Assembly (NCBI RefSeq): GCF_003598715.1
Contig: NZ_QZFU01000023.1
Span: 186,001-250,000 of the forward strand
From: Nocardia panacis
GTDB lineage: Bacteria; Actinomycetota; Actinomycetes; Mycobacteriales; Mycobacteriaceae
Direction of reading: 5' to 3'
Length of the DNA: 64,000 nucleotides
The notes below the pieces were generated by a model. That model did not search any database, was not told where the DNA came from, and saw nothing but the letters and a program-made list of their open reading frames with translations. The position numbers and the translations under genes are program-made. Of this stretch, positions 25,076 to 33,838 are shown in pieces. How positions within the stretch are numbered: the first letter of the stretch is position 1; each line of letters begins with the position of its first letter.

Positions 25076-26050
25076 TCAGTCGACCTCGAGATAGATCACC
25101 TCGTGCGCGCCGCCTTCCAGCGGCGCCACCTCGATGACCTCGAAGGCGCCCGCGTCGATGACGCTCATGGTGCCGTCGGCGGCATTGTCGACGTAGATGC
25201 GGGTCGCCTCGGGATCGGATTCGATTCCGAGCGGTCCGACGCCGACTCCGACCTGCGCGATGACGCGTCGCGTTTCGGTGTCGACAACGCTGACCGCGCC
25301 CGCCACGGCTTCGCCGGAATTCCACGGCACGAGATAGTGCGAGACGACGGCCAACCCCGAAGCGGTGAGGTGCAATCGGTGCGGGTTGTGCGGCAGTTCG
25401 ACCGCATCGATCTCCGTGTCGTTCCAGGTGGAGATGATGTGCAGCAACGGTTTCGCGCGATCATTGACATAGAGCAGGCGCCCGTCCGAGGCAACTTCCA
25501 GATCCTCCGAACCATTCGGCGTCGGGATCTTGCCGATCATCTCCCCGGCGCGCAGATCCAGGACCGAGACGAATTCGGCCTCCTTGTTCCCGGTGTACGC
25601 CTTCGACCCGTCGGGCAGCACCGAAAGCCAGTGCGGCCCAGGGGTTTCGGTCGGGATATGCCCGTCGACGCGGTAGGAGTCCACATCGATGACCACGACG
25701 CATCCACCGTGCGATTCGCAGGTGACATACAGCTTGTCCTCCCGCACGAACAGATCGTGCGGCCCGGCGTACGGCGCGATATCGACCACCGAACGCTGCT
25801 GCCAGGTAACCGCATCGATGACCGCTATCTCCGATCCGCGCGGCCCCGGCTCGTCATAGTATCCGGACCGATAGGTGATGGCGACGTAGAGCAGCTTTCG
25901 CTTCGGGTCGAAAACCACCATATGCGGTTCGGGCAGCGTATCGACGCGCGCCACCAGGGTAAAGGTCTGCGCATCGAGCGCGAGCACGCTGTGCGCCGAC
26001 TGATTGGCCGTGACAAGCAATTTGCGCGACTGTGCAGAGAATTGCGCCAT
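25076..26050 (-). CDS. YVTN-type beta-propeller protein
   Basis: 324 residues from ATG 26050, with CTGGAG seven bases upstream. Blade repeats of about 40-45 residues recur: SRKLLVTANQSAHSVLALDA, KRKLLYVAITYR, EDKLYVTCESHGGCVVVID, GSKAYTGNKEAEFVSVLDL, GRLLYVNDRAKPLLHIIS and ATRIYVDNAADGTMSVIDA. This gives about seven blades. There is no signal peptide, so it is probably cytosolic. Propellers of this kind are binding scaffolds or lactonases; no catalytic residue can be assigned. Convergent with the VWA gene. Confidence 0.7.
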   Translation of the reverse strand: MAQFSAQSRKLLVTANQSAHSVLALDAQTFTLVARVDTLPEPHMVVFDPKRKLLYVAITYRSGYYDEPGPRGSEIAVIDAVTWQQRSVVDIAPYAGPHDLFVREDKLYVTCESHGGCVVVIDVDSYRVDGHIPTETPGPHWLSVLPDGSKAYTGNKEAEFVSVLDLRAGEMIGKIPTPNGSEDLEVASDGRLLYVNDRAKPLLHIISTWNDTEIDAVELPHNPHRLHLTASGLAVVSHYLVPWNSGEAVAGAVSVVDTETRRVIAQVGVGVGPLGIESDPEATRIYVDNAADGTMSVIDAGAFEVIEVAPLEGGAHEVIYLEVD

Positions 26051-26191
26051 GACAACTCCAGGAATAGGGGTGGGATTCCGGCGAGAAAACTCGGGACGCC
26101 TTCCGATATCAGCGATCCTATCCCCGATTTCGCGGGTGTGAATTGCGGATTCGACAATCCCGAATTGCGTCGCACACAAACCACCCCTGAA

Positions 26192-26234
26192 ATGCGAAAT
26201 CGCGGCGCGCCTTGGGGCGCACCGCGATTCGCAT
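26192..26234 (-). terminator. gcvP terminator hairpin
   Basis: 13-bp stem with a single bulged A (26192-26205 with 26222-26234) beginning eight bases after the gcvP stop. The loop itself is GC-rich and can extend the stem. The flank on the minus strand reads TTTCAGG. Confidence 0.65.
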
Positions 26235-26241
26235 CCGGGTA

Positions 26242-29049
26242 TCAGTCCTGATACGCCTCGAGCGGCGGGCAGGAGCAGACCAGGTTGCGGTCGCCGTACG
26301 CGCCGTCGATGCGACGCACCGAAGGCCACACCTTGGCGCGGGTGTGGGCCACACCGCGCGGGTAGACGGCGGTTTCGCGCGAGTACGGATGGGTCCACTC
26401 GCCGACCAGGCAGGCCGCCGTATGCGGCGCACCGCGCAGCGGATTGTCCTCCACCGGCCAGACACCCGCCCCGACCTGATCGATCTCGGCGCGGATGGCG
26501 ATCATGGCAGCAATGAACTCATCGATCTCGGCGAGATTCTCGCTCTCGGTGGGTTCGACCATCAGGGTGCCCGCAACCGGGAAACTCATGGTGGGAGCGT
26601 GGAATCCGTAGTCGGCCAGGCGCTTGGCCACATCGTCGACGGTGACGCCGGTGCGCTTGGTGATCTCGCGCAGATCCAGGATGCACTCGTGGGCGACCAT
26701 ACCGTTCTCGCCGGTGTAGAGCACCGGGAAGTGCGCGTCGAGGCGGCGGGCGATGTAGTTGGCCGAGGCGATGGCCGACAGGGTGGCCCGGCGCAGACCG
26801 TCGGCGCCCATCATCCGGATGTAGGCCCAGGTGATCGGGAGGATCGAGGCCGAACCGTACTTCGCCGCCGACACCGCGTGCGAGCCGGACTCCAGCGGGT
26901 CGCCGGGCAGGTAGGGCGCGAGATGGGCGCCCACCGCCACCGGGCCGACGCCGGGACCGCCGCCACCGTGCGGAATGCAGAAGGTCTTGTGCAGATTCAG
27001 GTGGCTGACATCGCCGCCGAACTTGCCAGGCCGGGCCACTCCGACAAGGGCGTTCAGATTCGCGCCGTCCACGTACACCTGGCCGCCCGCCTCGTGCACC
27101 AGCCCGCACAACTCGGCCACCTCCTGCTCGTACACGCCGTGCGTGGACGGGTAGGTGATCATGATGCAGGCCAACCGGTCGGCGTGGTCGGCGATCTTGG
27201 CGCGCAGATCATCGAGATCGACATCGCCGTTCTCCCGGCATTTCACCACCTCGACCCGCAACCCGGCCATCGCCGCCGAGGCCGCGTTGGTGCCGTGCGC
27301 GCTGGAGGGGATCAGGCAGGTGTCGCGGTGCGCGTCGCCCCGGTCCAGGTGGTAGCGGCGAATGGCGAGCAGGCCCGCGTACTCGCCCTGGCTGCCCGCG
27401 TTGGGCTGCAGGCTCACCGAATCGTATCCGGTGATATCGCAGAGCCAATTCTGCAGGTCGGCAATGACTTTCAGCAGGCCGGGCGCGTCCTCCACCGGCG
27501 CGTACGGGTGCACGCGGGCGAATCCGGGCCAGGTGATGGGTTCCATCTCGGCGGTCGCGTTGAGCTTCATGGTGCACGAGCCCAGCGGAATCATGCTGCG
27601 GTCCAGCGCGATGTCCTTGTCCGACAGCGCGCGCAGATAGCGCAGCATGGCGGTCTCGGTGTGGTAGCGGGTGAAGGCCGGATGGGTCAGGAATTCCGAA
27701 GTGCGGGTCTCGATCGCACCGCGATCCGGCGCCGCCGTCTCGACCGGCTGTGCGGCGCCGAAGGATTCGACGACCGCGGCGACATGGGCCGGGGTGGTGG
27801 CCTCGTCGCAGGCCACGGCCACATGATCCGCGTCCACCTGACGCAGGTTGATCCCGCGCGAGCGCGCTTTGGCCACCACGGCCTCGGCCACGCCGGGCGC
27901 CTGCACCAGCACGGTATCGAAGAAGCGCTCGTGCACCACCGCCGCGCCCAGGGCGGCCGCGATGGCCGCCGCGTGCCCGTGCACCCGGCGGGCGATGGCG
28001 CGCAAGCCGTTCGCGCCGTGGTAACTGGCATACATGGCGGCCACGATGGCCAGCAGCACCTGCGCGGTGCAGATGTTCGAGGTCGCCTTCTCCCGACGGA
28101 TGTGCTGCTCACGGGTCTGCAGCGCGAGCCGGTAAGCGGTGGCGCCGTCGGCGTCCACCGAGACGCCGACCAGTCGACCCGGCAGTTGCCGCGCGTGCGC
28201 CTGCCGCACCGCGAGATAACCGGCGTGCGGTCCGCCGAAGCCCAGCGGCACACCGAAGCGCTGCGTGGTGCCGAAACAGACATCCGCGCCCTGCTCGCCC
28301 GGCGGGGTGATCAGCGTCGCCGCCAGCAGGTCCGCACCCACCGCGACCAGCGCGCCGCGCTCGTGCGCGGCAACGATCACCGAGGTCAGGTCGACCACCC
28401 GACCCGAAGCGCCCGGCGACTGGGTCAGCACACCGAAGAATTCGCCCTCCGGCAGGCCCGCGCCCGCCAGATCCGCCTCCACCAGCTCGATACCGAGCGG
28501 CTCGGCCCTGGTGTACAGCACGGTGCGGGTCTGCGGGAACAGGTCGGTGTCGATAACCAGCCGCGCCGAGGACGACCGACCCGCGCGCCGCAGCAGCGTC
28601 ATGGCCTCGGCGGCCGCGGTGGCCTCGTCCAGCATGGAGGCATTGGCCACATCCATCCCGGTCAGATCCGAGACCATGGTCTGGAAGTTGAGCAGCGCCT
28701 CCAGCCTGCCCTGGCTGATCTCCGGCTGGTACGGCGTGTACGCGGTGTACCAGGCCGGATTCTCCAGCAGGTTGCGGATCAGCACCGGCGGGGTCAGCGT
28801 GTCGTAGTAGCCGAGCCCGAGCATCGAGGTGGCGACGGTGTTCGCGCCCGCGAGTTCGGCCAGTTCGGCCAGCACCTCGTGTTCGGTGGCGGCGGGCGGC
28901 AGCGGGGCCAGACCGGAGCCGTCCAGGATGCCCGAGGGCAGCGCGGCGGCGGCCAGGTCGTCGAGGGAGTCGACGCCGATCACCGACAGCATGCGCTGCA
29001 GTTCGTCCGGGTCGGGTCCGATGTGGCGGTCGGCGAAGGATCGAGTCAC
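26242..29049 (-). CDS. gcvP: Glycine dehydrogenase (decarboxylating), P-protein
   Basis: 935 residues from GTG 29049 with GGGGAGC upstream. It is the fused alpha/beta form. Both halves are complete: RHIGPDPDELQRML at the start, then EISQGRLEALLNFQTMV, SKDIALDRSMIPLGSCTMKL, the glycine-rich PLP region with the lysine in LHKTFCIPHGGGGPGVG, and MMGADGLRRATLSAI. It decarboxylates glycine and transfers aminomethyl to lipoyl-GcvH. gcvH is 8 kb away on the same strand; gcvT is not in the window. Expression is controlled by the tandem glycine riboswitch directly upstream. Confidence 0.96.
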   Translation of the reverse strand: MTRSFADRHIGPDPDELQRMLSVIGVDSLDDLAAAALPSGILDGSGLAPLPPAATEHEVLAELAELAGANTVATSMLGLGYYDTLTPPVLIRNLLENPAWYTAYTPYQPEISQGRLEALLNFQTMVSDLTGMDVANASMLDEATAAAEAMTLLRRAGRSSSARLVIDTDLFPQTRTVLYTRAEPLGIELVEADLAGAGLPEGEFFGVLTQSPGASGRVVDLTSVIVAAHERGALVAVGADLLAATLITPPGEQGADVCFGTTQRFGVPLGFGGPHAGYLAVRQAHARQLPGRLVGVSVDADGATAYRLALQTREQHIRREKATSNICTAQVLLAIVAAMYASYHGANGLRAIARRVHGHAAAIAAALGAAVVHERFFDTVLVQAPGVAEAVVAKARSRGINLRQVDADHVAVACDEATTPAHVAAVVESFGAAQPVETAAPDRGAIETRTSEFLTHPAFTRYHTETAMLRYLRALSDKDIALDRSMIPLGSCTMKLNATAEMEPITWPGFARVHPYAPVEDAPGLLKVIADLQNWLCDITGYDSVSLQPNAGSQGEYAGLLAIRRYHLDRGDAHRDTCLIPSSAHGTNAASAAMAGLRVEVVKCRENGDVDLDDLRAKIADHADRLACIMITYPSTHGVYEQEVAELCGLVHEAGGQVYVDGANLNALVGVARPGKFGGDVSHLNLHKTFCIPHGGGGPGVGPVAVGAHLAPYLPGDPLESGSHAVSAAKYGSASILPITWAYIRMMGADGLRRATLSAIASANYIARRLDAHFPVLYTGENGMVAHECILDLREITKRTGVTVDDVAKRLADYGFHAPTMSFPVAGTLMVEPTESENLAEIDEFIAAMIAIRAEIDQVGAGVWPVEDNPLRGAPHTAACLVGEWTHPYSRETAVYPRGVAHTRAKVWPSVRRIDGAYGDRNLVCSCPPLEAYQD

Positions 29050-29104
29050 GACAGTTGCTCCCCTAGGTTAGGGCGGGTTCGACGGATACCGGCCCTCCCC
29101 CTCT

Positions 29105-29293
29105 GTCGTTGGCGCCTGAGAGATTCGGGAGCGATCCCTTTCCCCATGGGCGGGCGACTCCACATTTGCCTGCGGGCCACCGCTTTCCAGAGGCGTCGAA
29201 TCCGCACGGTCCCTGGTGCCTGAGAGATTGACGGGGAGGTGCTGCTCCTTCGGCGTCCGAATCTCTGGTGGAAATCCGGAGCTCTCCCGCACG
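29105..29293 (-). ncRNA. Tandem glycine riboswitch
   Basis: On the minus strand, two aptamers precede gcvP. The first (about 29293-29212) reads GGGAGAGC, then GCCGAAGGAGCA and ends with the hallmark TCTCAGGCACC. The second (about 29195-29107) has GGGGAAAGGG and ends TCTCAGGCGCC. Both conserved CTCTCAGGC cores are intact and the pair is about 55 bases from the gcvP start. Glycine binding is expected to turn gcvP on. Confidence 0.9.
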
Positions 29294-29350
29294 GCGTACG
29301 ACGCACCGCCAGTCTAAGCCGACACGCCGTGATTCGACCGCTCCGGGGTT

Positions 29351-29425
29351 GCCGGTGTTGGATCAGTCACTGCGTGCCGGTGTTGGATCAGTCACTGCGT
29401 GCCGGTGTCGGATCGGTCACTACGC
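29351..29425. repeat. Three-copy 25-bp tandem repeat
   Basis: Two identical copies (29351-29375, 29376-29400) and a third with four changes (29401-29425). It lies between the M14 peptidase stop and the gcvP riboswitch, outside any supported gene. The unit starts GCCGGTGTTGGATCAGTCAC. The remaining bases of the 29294-29452 interval show nothing else. Confidence 0.85.
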
Positions 29426-29452
29426 GGCGCACCCATCGCGCGATCCGAGCGT

Positions 29453-30790
29453 TCAGATCGGCAGCCCGTCGCGCGAGCGCCGCGCGGCCGTCGCGATCGC
29501 GCCCGCCTGAATACCCACCAGCAGTTCGAGCGGTATCGCCTCGCCCGGTGCGTGCTCCTCTTCCTCGGCGCACCACGCCTCGAATATCGCGCCGAACCGA
29601 ATCCGCTCGGCCCGCGCCGAGACGTGGCCAGTGGCGACCAGTTCGTCGAGCAGCCGCACCAGCATCCCGCCCAGCCGCAGCCGGAACATCCCGAGCCAGC
29701 AGTGTCGTTCGGTGAACACCTCGCCGCGGGTCGCGGCCCGATCCCGTTCCGGCGTGGCCTCTTTCACCTCCGCCAGCCCCGGCAGCGCCTCGACCAGCGC
29801 CCGCACGGCGCGCTCGAAGGGACTCGAACCATCGAGTCCGTCGGCGATTCGATCCAGCACCAGGGCCGCCTCGGCGGCCAATGCGTAGTAGCGACCGGCG
29901 ACCTCGTCGCATACCTCGCCGAGTGTCCGCCCGCTCGGCGAGGTGTCGGCGATGCGCGCGTCCAGTCGCAGCGGCAGCTCGCAAACCAATACGGCCGCAC
30001 CGTATTTCGCGGCATAGTCGCGGCATCCGCCGCCGCCGAGCGCGGCCACCGGCTCCACCCCGGCCGCCGTGAGCGCCTCGGCCATGGTCGTGAAGGTCGG
30101 CACCTCGAAAACGCCGCGCGCCCACCGACGCGCGCCGGGCGCATCCGGCTCCCCGTCGTGCACCGGGATGTCCGCCCCGGTCAGCAGGCCGGTGAGCGCG
30201 GACCAATACGACGCGTCCCCACCCGAGGTGTAGAAGTATCCGCCGCCGAAGTCGGCATTGTGCAGCGAGGCGATGAGCGCGGGCCGGACCCGGTCGATCA
30301 GCGTCATCAGCGCCTCGGTCTCGGGCAGCGGCGTCCCGACCAGCGCGCCGTCCCAGCTCACCGGGAAGGCCCATTCCGGCTGCTCGGTCGCGGGTGGGCG
30401 ATAGAACTCGGCCGCGACGGCCGTTCTGGTCCGCGGCCCGGCGAACCAGCCCTCATTGAGCCTGGTCCCGTCGGGATCGATGCACGGGACGAAGTGCCAG
30501 GTGGCGCCCAAGGTGTCCGCGCCCGCCGCCAGCGCCCGGACCAGATGCTCGATGGTGGCCATGCCGATCGGCTCGTTCGGGTGCGGATTGCCGATGACCA
30601 CGATCTGGCGCGCTCCCCCACCGACCCGCACCGCGCGCAGCGGCTCACCGGCGCGCGAACGGCCGATCTCGGTGATCGTCACCCGGTCGGGATGGGTCCG
30701 CGCCACCTCCGCCAGTGCCGAGTGCAATTGATCGACGGTGGGAAACGCTCGCAGCGGCGCGATACGGTGCGCCCGGTCCAGCTCGGACAT
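29453..30790 (-). CDS. M14-family zinc carboxypeptidase
   Basis: 445 residues from ATG 30790. The zinc site is the first motif GNPHPNEPIGM (HxxE) and the third ligand is in IASLHNADFGGGYFYTSGG; the arginine substrate site region is DPDGTRLNEGWF. The length beyond 300 residues is a helical C-terminal extension of unknown role. No signal peptide is seen, so it is likely cytosolic, like murein-peptide or glutamyl-peptide amidases of the M14 clan. It is divergent from a TetR gene, with a palindromic operator between them, so it is probably the regulator's target. Confidence 0.75.
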   Translation of the reverse strand: MSELDRAHRIAPLRAFPTVDQLHSALAEVARTHPDRVTITEIGRSRAGEPLRAVRVGGGARQIVVIGNPHPNEPIGMATIEHLVRALAAGADTLGATWHFVPCIDPDGTRLNEGWFAGPRTRTAVAAEFYRPPATEQPEWAFPVSWDGALVGTPLPETEALMTLIDRVRPALIASLHNADFGGGYFYTSGGDASYWSALTGLLTGADIPVHDGEPDAPGARRWARGVFEVPTFTTMAEALTAAGVEPVAALGGGGCRDYAAKYGAAVLVCELPLRLDARIADTSPSGRTLGEVCDEVAGRYYALAAEAALVLDRIADGLDGSSPFERAVRALVEALPGLAEVKEATPERDRAATRGEVFTERHCWLGMFRLRLGGMLVRLLDELVATGHVSARAERIRFGAIFEAWCAEEEEHAPGEAIPLELLVGIQAGAIATAARRSRDGLPI

Positions 30791-30802
30791 GCCGGCCTCT
30801 CA

Positions 30803-30834
30803 GATAATCAGATTATTTGAGTAATCACGTTATC
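30803..30834. promoter_or_regulatory. Palindromic operator between M14 peptidase and TetR gene
   Basis: Inverted repeat with half sites GATAATCAGATTAT and GTAATCACGTTATC around a 4-base centre (pattern GATAAnnnGATTA...TAATCnnnTTATC). It occupies most of the 52 bp between the divergent starts. It is the obvious binding site for the TetR protein encoded at 30843. Confidence 0.75.
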
Positions 30835-30842
30835 ATCGCGAC

Positions 30843-31454
30843 ATGCGACGCGCCGACCTTCGGGAGAACAATCGAAAGGCCTTGATCGCGGCGGCCATCT
30901 CCGATATCGCCGAATACGGCTACCAGCAGGCCCGACTCGGCGACCTGGCCGAACGCGCCGGCCTGAGCACCGGCGCGGTCTACTCGATCTTCGGCAGCAA
31001 ACGCGGCCTGCTGGTGGCGGCCACCAAACAGCTCATGCTCGACTTCCACGACCTGCTCGAACCCCTCACCGAACCCGAACTCACGCTCGCGCAGGTGCTG
31101 CGCGGCTACGCGGCCGCCATGCTCGGCACGGCCGCGGCGGGTGAGCGCTACGCCTTCGAGATCGAGACCGTCGCCGCCGCACTTCGCGAACCCGACCTGC
31201 GGGCCGAACTCGAATCCGAAGTGCCGCACGCCATCGCGACGCTGACCCGACTGCTCACCGATCGCCGCGTCGAGGCGGACGACATGCGGCACACCACCGC
31301 GGCAGAGGCCGCGCGGCTCGCCCCCGCCGTTCACGCCCTACTATCCGGCTTCGCCCATCAAGACGTGACGGTGCGCACACAGGCCGACCAGGAATACGCA
31401 ATCGAAAGCACGCTCGCGCTGACGGCACTCATCGACCGACCGTCGGTGAACTAA
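30843..31454 (+). CDS. TetR-family regulator
   Basis: 203 residues from ATG 30843. The N-terminal helix-turn-helix is clear (ALIAAAISDIAEYGYQQARL, then LAERAGLSTGAVYSIFGSKR). The rest is an all-helical ligand domain that gives no substrate clue. It is divergent from the M14 peptidase gene across a 32-bp palindrome, so it likely represses both. Its stop overlaps the convergent MerR stop. Confidence 0.85.
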   Translation: MRRADLRENNRKALIAAAISDIAEYGYQQARLGDLAERAGLSTGAVYSIFGSKRGLLVAATKQLMLDFHDLLEPLTEPELTLAQVLRGYAAAMLGTAAAGERYAFEIETVAAALREPDLRAELESEVPHAIATLTRLLTDRRVEADDMRHTTAAEAARLAPAVHALLSGFAHQDVTVRTQADQEYAIESTLALTALIDRPSVN

Positions 31455-32011
31455 CCCGTCTTGCGGTTCATCTTGGCCTTGCGACGGAAGGCCAACTCGT
31501 CCTCGGGACGCTCGGTGGCGACGGTGGCCCGTTCGGCCGGGAAATTGGCGATGGCGCCGGTCAATTCCCGCATCGCGCCGCTGACCGCGATACCGAAGAC
31601 GCCCTGCCCGCCCTGCAGTAAATCCACGACCTCCTCGGCGGAGGCGCACTCGTACACCGAGGTGCCATCGGAGAACAGGGTGATGCCCGCCAGATCCTGG
31701 ACGCCCCTGCTGCGCAGATGGTCGACCGCGATGCGGATGTTCTGTAGCGAAATGCCCGCGTCCAGTAGGCGTTTCACGATTTTGAGGACCAGGATGTCCT
31801 TGAACGAGTACAGCCGCTGACTCCCCGAACCCGCCGCGCCCCGAATCGAGGGCACCACCAGCCCGGTGCGGGCCCAATAGTCGAGCTGACGGTAGGTGAT
31901 GCCCGCCACCTGGCAGGCGCTGGGCACCCGGTAGCCGACTAGATCATCGGGCACCGAGTCGTCCGGGAACAGGCCAGGCTGTACCTCGAAGCCCTGCGTT
32001 TGCTCTGCCAC
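31451..32011 (-). CDS. MerR-family regulator (Rv1830-like)
   Basis: 186 residues from GTG 32011 (VAEQTQGFEVQPGLFPDD), with AAGGGAG seven bases upstream; the frame is open further upstream but lacks a ribosome site there. The MerR helix-turn-helix is YRVPSACQVAGITYRQLDYW followed by ARTGLVVPSIRG and SFKDILVLKIVKRLLDAGIS. The C-terminal part (ITLFSDGTSVYECASAEEVV) is the domain seen in Rv1830-type proteins, which is a conserved actinobacterial regulator beside the bifunctional nuclease. Targets are not evident from the sequence. Confidence 0.85.
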   Translation of the reverse strand: MAEQTQGFEVQPGLFPDDSVPDDLVGYRVPSACQVAGITYRQLDYWARTGLVVPSIRGAAGSGSQRLYSFKDILVLKIVKRLLDAGISLQNIRIAVDHLRSRGVQDLAGITLFSDGTSVYECASAEEVVDLLQGGQGVFGIAVSGAMRELTGAIANFPAERATVATERPEDELAFRRKAKMNRKTG

Positions 32012-32296
32012 TGACCACTCCCTTGCTACGCCGACGACTGGCCTCATCGATGCCCGGCTCCGTACCGACCACGATTGCGCACCGCACTCTTTTCGCTGCG
32101 CTCGATCGTGCCTCAACTCGATCGTGCGAACGCGTGCTCGAAACTGTGCTGGATCGGAACGGACGTGGCCCAACTGTCGAGATTACTCCCCTCGATTCTC
32201 CAGGGAGCGGCATCGTCGGACCAAACGCGACGCGCGGTAAAAGTCTCGACCCCTACTTTACCCTGCGTGCGACCCGAATCCGCGGGCCGGTAACGC

Positions 32297-32770
32297 TCAG
32301 CTGTCGGTGGCCTTGAAATCGTCCGGCGAGACCGATTCCAGGAACTCCTTGAACTTCTCCACCTCGTCCTCGCGCTCGTCGGGCATGACCAGACCCGCCT
32401 CCGCCAGCACCGGCTCCTCGGCGTAGATCGGGCAGCCCACCCGCAGCGCGATGGCCACCGAATCCGACGGCCGGGCCGAGATCCGCACCTCGTTGTCGAA
32501 AACCAGGTCCGCGTAGAAGGTGCCCTCCTGTAGGTCCACTATGCGGACCTCCTTGAGGGTGTGCCCGAGCTCGGTGATCAGGATCTTGATCAGATCGTGG
32601 GTGAGCGGGCGGATGGGGGTCACCCCCTCCTGCTCCAGCACGATGGCCGTCGCCTCGGCCTGCCCGATCCAGATCGGGAGGTACCGGTCCCCGCCCACCT
32701 CGCGGAGCAACAGCACGGGCTGGTTCTGTGGCTGCTCGACACGAATGCCGATAACGCGCATCTCACTCAT
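32297..32770 (-). CDS. Bifunctional nuclease (BFN/DUF151) family protein (Rv1829-like)
   Basis: 157 residues from ATG 32770, with GGGAGG seven bases upstream. The conserved core includes LREVGGDRYLPIWIGQAEAT, AIVLEQEGVTPIRPLTHDL, IVDLQEGTFYADLVFDN and ARPSDSVAIALRVGCPIYA, the standard DUF151 pattern. The name comes from a plant nuclease; the bacterial role is unclear. It stands between the two MerR genes, an order conserved with Rv1830-Rv1828. Confidence 0.88.
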   Translation of the reverse strand: MSEMRVIGIRVEQPQNQPVLLLREVGGDRYLPIWIGQAEATAIVLEQEGVTPIRPLTHDLIKILITELGHTLKEVRIVDLQEGTFYADLVFDNEVRISARPSDSVAIALRVGCPIYAEEPVLAEAGLVMPDEREDEVEKFKEFLESVSPDDFKATDS

Positions 32771-32974
32771 CGCACTGCCTCCCAATATTCGCCGGCCGCC
32801 CGGCATGACCGCTTGCGGGGCTCGCCGTACCACGAGTCTAAGCGAACCGGCAGGTGCGCAGCGATCGGTGTGCACCCCGAGACCGGCGCGTTGCCGGAGG
32901 GTGATCGCCCGCCGGAATTCCGGCGGCGCAGCAGGGTTGGCGATCCGATTGGGCCGAAATAGCCGGGAAGCCGA

Positions 32975-33784
32975 TCAGTTGCCCAGAGCGGCGCGAACCG
33001 AGGCCTTCACCAGCGCGGCGTGCAGATTCAGCGACAGCGCCGCCAGTTCGCGCACCGTCTCCTCGGCCCTGGCCCGCGCGTCTGCGTCGCGGCTCTTGGC
33101 GATGGGGGCGGCGATCTGGGCCACCAAAGCGGCCTCGCGGTCGGCGGCCAGTTTGAAGGCGCGCAAATGCCTTGCCTCCAAGCCGAATTCGGACATGGCA
33201 CGGGCCGTTCGGGCCAGGGTGACCGCATCGGCGTCGAAGAAGCCCGCCGCGCCGGGCGTGATGAGATTCGCGCGGATCAGATCATTGAGGAACGCGTCAT
33301 CGATCTCGGCCCTGGCCAGCAAATCCGCACGGGTGAGGCGGATCTCATGATCGAATCGGAGCTCATCCGGCGAGACTTCACCCGGCACGACGCCGAGCCT
33401 ACGCGGGGAACGACCATTCGTCTCGGTGTTGTGCCGGTTGACCGCCTCGGCGGGCGGCGCCGCTTCGATAGCGGCGCGCCCACGCGCGCGGGCCTCGCGA
33501 ACCCCGAGCGTGGCCGCGCCGCTATCGATCGCCTCCAACTGCTCCTTGATCACCTTGAGCGGCAGGTACTGATCGCGCTGCGCGGTGAGCACGAACCGGA
33601 GCCGCTCGCAATCGGCCACCGAGAACCGGCGGTATCCCGAGGGTGTGCGCTCCGGATGAATCAGCCCCTCCGACTCCAGGAATCGGATCTTGGAGATGGT
33701 GATATCCGGGAAGTCCGGTCGCAGCAGGTCCAGCACGGAGCCGATCGACATGCCCCCGCGCGCCCACTGCGCCGCCCCGGTCAC
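32975..33784 (-). CDS. MerR-family regulator (Rv1828-like)
   Basis: 269 residues from GTG 33784. The N-terminal winged helix is complete (SIGSVLDLLRPDFPDITISK, FLESEGLIHPERTPSGYRRF), then LPLKVIKEQLEAID. A C-terminal domain of about 120 residues (LTRADLLARAEIDDAFLNDL, SEFGLEARHLRAFKLAADRE) is the Rv1828-type ligand domain. It is 54 bp downstream of garA and likely in the same operon. A 20-bp palindrome upstream of garA is a candidate self-regulatory site. Confidence 0.88.
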   Translation of the reverse strand: MTGAAQWARGGMSIGSVLDLLRPDFPDITISKIRFLESEGLIHPERTPSGYRRFSVADCERLRFVLTAQRDQYLPLKVIKEQLEAIDSGAATLGVREARARGRAAIEAAPPAEAVNRHNTETNGRSPRRLGVVPGEVSPDELRFDHEIRLTRADLLARAEIDDAFLNDLIRANLITPGAAGFFDADAVTLARTARAMSEFGLEARHLRAFKLAADREAALVAQIAAPIAKSRDADARARAEETVRELAALSLNLHAALVKASVRAALGN

Positions 33785-33838
33785 AGCACTGAGCCCTTCT
33801 TGACCGTCATACTCGTCATCGCCTCAGCGCCGTCGTAC

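Noticed and set aside
29061..29079. Possible iron box before gcvP (TAGGTTAGG half-site)
   Set aside because: Only the left half matches the IdeR consensus; the right half does not pair with it.
26212..29223. 1003-codon open frame antisense to gcvP
   Set aside because: It is the mirror of the GC-rich gcvP codons. gcvP has all glycine dehydrogenase motifs and the riboswitch points the same way.
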